A stretch of 10,183 nt of DNA from an uncultured Lachnospiraceae bacterium (lineage in GTDB: Bacteria > Bacillota > Clostridia > Lachnospirales > Lachnospiraceae): NCBI GenBank assembly GCA_905236925.1, contig CAJOQS010000138.1, positions 1 to 10,183 on the forward strand. Reading direction: 5' to 3'. The notes beneath the pieces are model-generated. The model did not search any database, was not told the DNA's origin, and worked only from the letters and a program-made list of their open reading frames with translations. Position numbers and translations under genes: made by a program. Of the stretch, positions 6,135 to 10,183 are shown piece after piece; position 1 is the first letter of the stretch, and each line of letters begins with the position of its first letter.

Positions 6135-7350
6135 AGTATCCGTATGCCGGCATTTTTGTTTCGTTCTCCATGAAGTTGTAGTTGCTCTCTCCGACATATA
6201 CAATATGTTGAGAACCACGTTCCGAACTATATTTTTTAATGCTTCTGCTCCTTCTTGAATTCAAAAATCCGGTTTCGACAGGAATAAGATCATTTTTTAT
6301 ATTGTAAAGTATATTCACTTTACACCTTGAAGGGTCTTCATAGTAAAAAACGGTATGTTTTCTGCCAAGATCTTCCGTAACAAGATTGCATAGAAGATTT
6401 CGATACATCTCGTCCTCTTCCACTGTTTCGATACTTTTTATCAGACACATAAGTATACCGCTGTCGAAAACAGATAATCTGAAGTCATCGGGCTTGTCGA
6501 CCCTCGGACATTTCGTTATTATTCCGTTTTTTTCCAATACATCGAGCATATTCGAGTACATATTCAGGGTTGCGCCCCTTCTTATCAGGTTAAAGGTGAA
6601 CCTGAGGCGTCCCAGAGCAATTATCCTTGCCGCAGTTATAAGTATTTCCTCCGCCTGAGTCGGATGAGCGTAATCAGCAAAATCACGCAATATGCCTGTA
6701 AGAATCTGCCTTTGTATACTTTCGATCTCTTCTATCCCGTCCTCGCGAATATACTCGTTAACAGCCCCAGGCATTCCGCCGATCCTCAGATAATCGGTGA
6801 ACATCTCCATTATCTCGTTATGCACAAGCCCCGGGACCGGCTTCTTCTTTTCATAATGGCCCAGAATGATCTCACTATACCATTCCTTACCTGTACCGCA
6901 TAAGAACTCCTCAAAATCCAGCGGATGCATTTTGACCAATTCAATCAGCCCCTTATCGTAGGCAGCATCTATATCAGCAGAAATAAAGGAAGAGATCAGA
7001 ACCGTTCTGAAGGAAGTTCCAAGCTCTGAAAGATGATCCTGCATTCCTCTGCAGGCCTGTATCTCATCAAAGAGCAGCAGGATTCCGGGAGCCTTTTCAT
7101 CATCACCTAGTCCAAGGTATTCTCTGATCCCTGCCTCAAAGCTGCAGGACCTTTCAAAAAGCTGCTCAAAAAATACCTTTGCCCTGTGATCCGTTTCAAA
7201 ATTGATATAGGCTCTTTTTTCGGCCTTCGCTGAAGCCATCTGAAGAACGGAATATGTTTTCCCGACTCCTCGCGGTCCTATCACAAGAAGCGGCGCTTTC
7301 GCGCCGCTGTCATACCAGTTATTAAGATGTTCACTGAACTTTCTTTTCAT
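6121..7350 (-). CDS. AAA ATPase with C-terminal DUF4143-like domain
   Basis: The protein has 409 residues. Walker A is GPRGVGKT (25-32), Walker B is ILLLFDE (90-96) followed by IQ, and the N-F-E motif lies at 50-52. HPLDFEEFL (142-150) and RIGGMPGAV (189-197) are signatures of the AAA_14/DUF4143 family. The C-terminal part resembles the DUF4143 nuclease-like fold but has lost key positions: VNILY where E-I-D-F is usual, and PVETG (357-361) where P-I-E-V-K is usual. I chose the ATG at 7350: GAGG lies five bases upstream and overlaps the rluD stop codon, so translation is probably coupled to rluD. The frame stays open upstream to 7497, but that part would overlap rluD and has no family similarity. 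Function is unknown; many relatives are lone accessory ATPases. The stop codon lies within an operator-like palindrome. Confidence 0.88.
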   Translation of the reverse strand: MKRKFSEHLNNWYDSGAKAPLLVIGPRGVGKTYSVLQMASAKAEKRAYINFETDHRAKVFFEQLFERSCSFEAGIREYLGLGDDEKAPGILLLFDEIQACRGMQDHLSELGTSFRTVLISSFISADIDAAYDKGLIELVKMHPLDFEEFLCGTGKEWYSEIILGHYEKKKPVPGLVHNEIMEMFTDYLRIGGMPGAVNEYIREDGIEEIESIQRQILTGILRDFADYAHPTQAEEILITAARIIALGRLRFTFNLIRRGATLNMYSNMLDVLEKNGIITKCPRVDKPDDFRLSVFDSGILMCLIKSIETVEEDEMYRNLLCNLVTEDLGRKHTVFYYEDPSRCKVNILYNIKNDLIPVETGFLNSRRSRSIKKYSSERGSQHIVYVGESNYNFMENETKMPAYGYFLLV

Positions 7351-7352
7351 AT

Positions 7353-7359
7353 CCGCCTC
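7353..7359 (-). promoter_or_regulatory. Ribosome binding site that sets the ATPase start
   Basis: GAGGCGG on the minus strand sits two bases before the ATG at 7350 (five bases from GAGG) and shares bases with the rluD TGA stop (7358-7360). It supports the short form of the ATPase and coupling to rluD translation. Confidence 0.7.
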
Positions 7360-8284
7360 ATGCGTTCCGGCCGCCAAGCCTATGCAGAAGTTCCTTGAAA
7401 TAATCCGGAAGTTCCGAATCAAATTCAACATATTCGCCGGTCGTTGGATGAATAAATCCGAGAACTCTGGCGTGAAGGCATTGTCCCTCAAGCTCAAACC
7501 CCGGCCTTATGCCTCCGTAGACCTCGTCTCCGAGGAGCGGATGCCCAAGCGAGGACATGTGCACCCTTATCTGATGTGTCCTGCCTGTTTCAAGCTCACA
7601 TACTATATGCGTATAGCCCTTGAAGCGCTCCAGGACCTTATAATGCGTAACCGCCCTTTTGCCGTTCTGGCGGTTTATAGCCATCTTTTTACGATCTGTG
7701 GGGCTTCTTCCTATCGGAGCGTCAACGGTTCCCTCGTCATCCTTTAAAACACCGATGCAGATCGCCTCATAGCGTCTGGTAATCGAATGCTCCTTCATCT
7801 GCTCCGCTATCACCTGATGCGAGCGGTCATTCTTGCATACGACAAGCAGCCCGGTCGTATCTTTATCTATCCGGTGAACTATTCCCGGCCTTTCAACGCC
7901 GTTAATGCCCGAAAGTGAGCCTTCACAGTGGTACAGAAGCGCATTGACAAGAGTTCCCGAATAGCTGCCCGAAGCAGGATGAACAACCATTCCCTTGGGC
8001 TTGTTTACGATTATGATATCCGTGTCCTCATAGACTATATCGAGCGGAATATTTTCAGGAAGTATATCAGGGATCACGGGATCGGGCACCGAGAACGCAA
8101 TCTCGTCTCCGTCCGTGACCTTAAAGCTGGATTTCACGGGCTTGCCATCGACTATGACGAGCCCCTGGCCTATCAGCTTCTGTATATAGCTTCTGGACAG
8201 ATCACTGCAGTTCTCAGCAAGAAAACGGTCTATTCTGAGTCCGTCGTTGAATCCGTCGCAGATGATTGAGATTTCTTTGGCCAT
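7358..8284 (-). CDS. rluD: RluA/RluD-family 23S rRNA pseudouridine synthase
   Basis: This 308-residue enzyme converts specific uridines in structured RNA, for RluD in 23S rRNA helix 69, to pseudouridine. An S4 RNA-binding domain lies at about residues 16-62 (RIDRFLAENC ... SYIQKLI). The catalytic domain follows, with HRIDKDTTG (137-145), where Asp140 is the nucleophile, and RTHQIRVHM (235-243), both diagnostic. Length is normal. The ATG lies inside the 3' end of lspA, giving a 55-nt overlap. An AGGA is found upstream, but at a long distance of about 12 bases. The S4 domain begins at the usual distance from this start, so the overlap looks real. Family membership is certain. The exact target (RluD versus the RluA or RluC types) is inferred from the S4 domain and context; the Firmicutes homologue beside lspA is called YlyB. 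Confidence 0.93.
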   Translation of the reverse strand: MAKEISIICDGFNDGLRIDRFLAENCSDLSRSYIQKLIGQGLVIVDGKPVKSSFKVTDGDEIAFSVPDPVIPDILPENIPLDIVYEDTDIIIVNKPKGMVVHPASGSYSGTLVNALLYHCEGSLSGINGVERPGIVHRIDKDTTGLLVVCKNDRSHQVIAEQMKEHSITRRYEAICIGVLKDDEGTVDAPIGRSPTDRKKMAINRQNGKRAVTHYKVLERFKGYTHIVCELETGRTHQIRVHMSSLGHPLLGDEVYGGIRPGFELEGQCLHARVLGFIHPTTGEYVEFDSELPDYFKELLHRLGGRNA

Positions 8285-8775
8285 ATCAGACTAAAATCCT
8301 CATCTTTATAATAAAACAGGACTAATATTACTAAAAGAAACATGGAAACGGTGATATAGCAGTCCGCCACATTAAACACAGGAAAATCGATCAGTTCAAA
8401 GTAAAGAAAATCAACTACATAGTTCAGCCTGATACGGTCGATCAGGTTTCCGATCGCGCCTGCGGTAACGAACATCAGGACTATCTTCAGGATCCGGAAG
8501 CGCTTGTATTCCCACTTTATTCTGTAAGAAATTACCAGGATTCCCAGCAGAATGATCACGGTAAACACGGAAAGCAGGGATGTCCTTCCGCTCATAACGC
8601 CCCATACGGCTCCGGTATTTTTATGAGAAACTATCTTAAATACGCCGTCCCATACAACTATCTCACGTCCGCCGGTAAGATTGGTTGATACAAGCTGCTT
8701 TGTCAGCTGATCCAGAAAAACCAGCACTCCAGCGCCAAGCAGCAATATAAATTCTGTCAGTAATCTCTTTTTCAT
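8230..8775 (-). CDS. lspA: Lipoprotein signal peptidase (signal peptidase II)
   Basis: This inner-membrane aspartyl protease cleaves the signal peptide from prolipoproteins after lipid attachment to the +1 cysteine. The 181-residue protein has four membrane helices (about 5-24, 65-85, 95-112 and 137-157). Family motifs are FLDQLTK (20-26), NTGAVWG (53-59), GNLIDR (109-114), VVDF (120-123) and FNVAD (134-138). Asp122 and Asp138 form the expected catalytic pair. A hydrophilic Ser/Thr tail (165-181) extends past the usual end, and its codons are shared with the first codons of rluD. GAGGAG lies 14 bases before the ATG, farther than normal, which suggests weak initiation or coupling. The gene sits between divIVA and rluD, the usual order in Clostridia. 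Confidence 0.96.
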   Translation of the reverse strand: MKKRLLTEFILLLGAGVLVFLDQLTKQLVSTNLTGGREIVVWDGVFKIVSHKNTGAVWGVMSGRTSLLSVFTVIILLGILVISYRIKWEYKRFRILKIVLMFVTAGAIGNLIDRIRLNYVVDFLYFELIDFPVFNVADCYITVSMFLLVILVLFYYKDEDFSLIWPKKSQSSATDSTTDSE

Positions 8776-8798
8776 GTTCTGTAGAAAAACTCCTCATA

Positions 8799-8828
8799 TA
8801 AAAGGGTCCACGTCGTAAACGTGAACCC
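8799..8828 (-). terminator. Hairpin between divIVA and lspA (partial terminator or attenuator)
   Basis: On the minus strand GGGTTCACGT (8819-8828) pairs with ACGTGGACCC (8804-8813), ten pairs including one G-U, around a 5-nt loop, followed by TTTTAT. The stem is strong but the T-run short. As lspA and rluD show no clear promoter, it probably reduces rather than stops transcription into them, or protects the divIVA 3' end. Confidence 0.55.
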
Positions 8829-8834
8829 GCATAA

Positions 8835-9509
8835 TTAATTATCCGAATCATTCAGATCAAAGAAATCAAACTCTTCCTGGCCGGCCACATCATAATCGGA
8901 GAAATCGAATTCCTCGTCAGAGCTGTCGGAAAGATGTCTGCTGACAGCCGAAGCCTTTTCGGGAGTTTCTTCCGCGGGCTGGTCATTATCGGGAGCCTTT
9001 GAACCGCTTCCGGTTTCAAAAGAGCCGGGATTGCTGATAAACGCATCCAGACGCTGAACGTTGATGCTGAAAGCGTCGGTCTCAAGCATCTCTATCTGTG
9101 CCTTTGCGAGATTCTTAAACTGTGCCTTGTACTTCTCATACTGCTGTATAAGAGCAATTGTCTGCTGATGAAGGACTTCAAGCTCGTTCCTGGCATCCGC
9201 CAGCATAACATTGGCCTTAACAGTGGCTTCCTTCTCAATCTGCTTGGCTTCCTTGGCTGCGTTATTGCGGGTTTCCTCCGCAGTTTTCTCTGCGAGGACA
9301 AGAGCCTTCTGAAGGGTTTTCTCTATGGTCTTGTAGTACTGGATGCCTTCGTTGAGAACACCGACGCGATCCTTGAGCTCCATATTCTCCCTGTAAACTT
9401 CCTCATAGGAATTCAGTATTTCCCTCATGAAGCTGTCGACATCCTTCTTGTCGTAGCCGAGACCGCCTGACTTGAAAGACTTATTCTGTATTTCAATAGG
9501 TGTTACCAT
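8835..9509 (-). CDS. divIVA: DivIVA-family cell division/polarity protein
   Basis: DivIVA proteins bind curved membrane at division sites and poles and recruit partners. The 224-residue protein starts with the family's N-terminal domain: TPIEIQNKSF (3-12), then GYDKKDVDSFM (18-28). A long coiled coil follows (about 30-145). Residues 160-198 are a flexible linker. The tail is strongly acidic and contains EEFDF twice (199-203 and 212-216). The Phe-Arg pair at positions 17-18 of the Bacillus subtilis protein, used for membrane contact, is Gly16-Leu17 here. GAGGGG lies ten bases upstream of the ATG. The gene follows sepF after 73 nt, the usual order; a TATATT element in that gap lacks a clear -35. 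The acidic tail is probably a protein-docking segment, which is inference. Confidence 0.93.
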   Translation of the reverse strand: MVTPIEIQNKSFKSGGLGYDKKDVDSFMREILNSYEEVYRENMELKDRVGVLNEGIQYYKTIEKTLQKALVLAEKTAEETRNNAAKEAKQIEKEATVKANVMLADARNELEVLHQQTIALIQQYEKYKAQFKNLAKAQIEMLETDAFSINVQRLDAFISNPGSFETGSGSKAPDNDQPAEETPEKASAVSRHLSDSSDEEFDFSDYDVAGQEEFDFFDLNDSDN

Positions 9510-9582
9510 AATACGCCATCCCCTCTGTACAATATAGTATTACAGCCACTTCCCATAGCTATCGCCGAGCTGCCGCGAAGCA

Positions 9583-10183
9583 TCACATGCTCTTGTTAAG
9601 AAGCGGAACGTCATATCCCGTCTGAGCAAGAATGTCATTATAGTCGCCCGAAACGTCAACTGCTCCGGGAGCCGCTATAAAGATAAGATCGGATATCTGG
9701 AAAAGCTTTCCGTTGACCGAATAAACCGCGCCGGAGATAAAATCCATGATCCTCTGGGAAACAACGATATCATTGTCCTCGAGATTGATTATCGCAACGC
9801 AATTGGAAAGAAGTACATCGCAGATGTCCTGTGAATCCTCGAAATTCTTAGGCTTCATTACGCAGACCTCAAGTCCGTCCCTTGTGGTCTTGATCGGAAC
9901 GACCTTGCTTCCGTCCGGTCTTTCCATGCGGAGAGTTTTACTGTTGTTGCGGCTTTCGATATATGTTGAAGAGCCGTAATTGCTCGCTGTGTGAGCTTTC
10001 TTGATCTGAGTTCCGTCACCACCGGTTGAGTAGCTGCGCGAAGATGAATATGAAGACGGCTGTCCCTGCGAGCTTCTGTTCGTCGGGTGATCCTGCCGGG
10101 CGGGCTGCTGATCCGGAGCCTTGCGTTTTGCGTTCATTGAACTTTCGTACGCCGCAAAAGCCTCGTCATCATCCTGAAGCTTC
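9583..10183 (-). CDS. sepF: Cell division protein SepF (5' end outside window)
   Basis: SepF binds FtsZ and anchors and bundles its filaments at the division site. The C-terminal part carries the SepF core: KNFEDSQDICDVLL, then AIINLEDNDI, SQRIMDFISGAVYSVNGK and FIAAPGAVDVSGDY. Before it lies a disordered Gln/Ser/Arg-rich linker of about 60 residues. The first in-frame ATG in the window (10137) is not the real start. The frame stays open to the edge, and the upstream residues KLQDDDEAFAAYES match the acidic stretch that follows the N-terminal membrane helix in SepF proteins. At least 199 residues are present, longer than the roughly 150 of B. subtilis SepF because of the linker. It is the most upstream gene visible in the division operon. 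Confidence 0.93.
   Translation of the reverse strand, partial: KLQDDDEAFAAYESSMNAKRKAPDQQPARQDHPTNRSSQGQPSSYSSSRSYSTGGDGTQIKKAHTASNYGSSTYIESRNNSKTLRMERPDGSKVVPIKTTRDGLEVCVMKPKNFEDSQDICDVLLSNCVAIINLEDNDIVVSQRIMDFISGAVYSVNGKLFQISDLIFIAAPGAVDVSGDYNDILAQTGYDVPLLNKSM

Noticed and set aside
7351..7497. N-terminal extension of the ATPase by 49 residues
   Set aside because: It lies wholly in the rluD coding region in another frame, lacks family similarity, and a good ribosome binding site with ATG exists at 7350.
8771..8786. Further BlaI-type site upstream of lspA (right arm GTAGAA)
   Set aside because: The left arm matches at only 3 of 6 positions, so this is expected by chance.
9510..9582. Promoter for divIVA with TATATT as -10
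   Set aside because: No acceptable -35 at 16-18 bp. Co-transcription with sepF is the simpler reading.

Overview
The window looks like chromosomal DNA of a Gram-positive Clostridia member, most likely a Lachnospiraceae relative. The evidence is the order sepF - divIVA - lspA - rluD (the 3' end of a Firmicutes division cluster), the Gram-positive type regulators (TetR_C_8-like and BlaI/MecI-like) and the clear AGGAGG-type ribosome binding sites. This placement is an inference; there is no rRNA or other marker here. Every gene lies on the minus strand, so transcription runs from high to low coordinates.

Region 1 (10183 to 6121) is a housekeeping operon. It holds sepF (its 5' end is outside the window), divIVA, lspA, rluD and a DUF4143-type AAA ATPase translationally linked to rluD. 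SepF and DivIVA act at the division site or poles, LspA matures lipoproteins and RluD modifies 23S rRNA. The role of the ATPase is unknown.

Region 2 (6134 to 5488) is a single-gene unit for a BlaI/MecI-type repressor. It has a near-consensus promoter (TTGACA, 17 bp, TAGAAT) with a 16-bp palindrome laid across it. Three to four further copies of the same motif lie around it, one of them across the stop codon of the upstream ATPase gene. No BlaR1-type sensor protease is present.

Region 3 (5497 to 4802) is a TetR-family regulator gene with its own promoter and a strong terminator.

Region 4 (4794 to 4) is a three-gene operon: a DUF308/HdeD-like membrane protein, an MMPL/RND-type transporter, and an exported protein whose two blocks of 14/15 and 13/13 exact heptads each carry a glycine. 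It ends at a strong terminator. The likely reading is a TetR-controlled envelope transport system in which the exported heptad protein supplies an extracellular helical part that other MMPL proteins carry within one chain. The transporter has an asymmetric feature: the Asp-Tyr pair expected in the second half is Ala-Tyr.

There are no tRNA, rRNA, CRISPR or insertion-sequence features, and no gene-free stretch exceeds about 165 bases.
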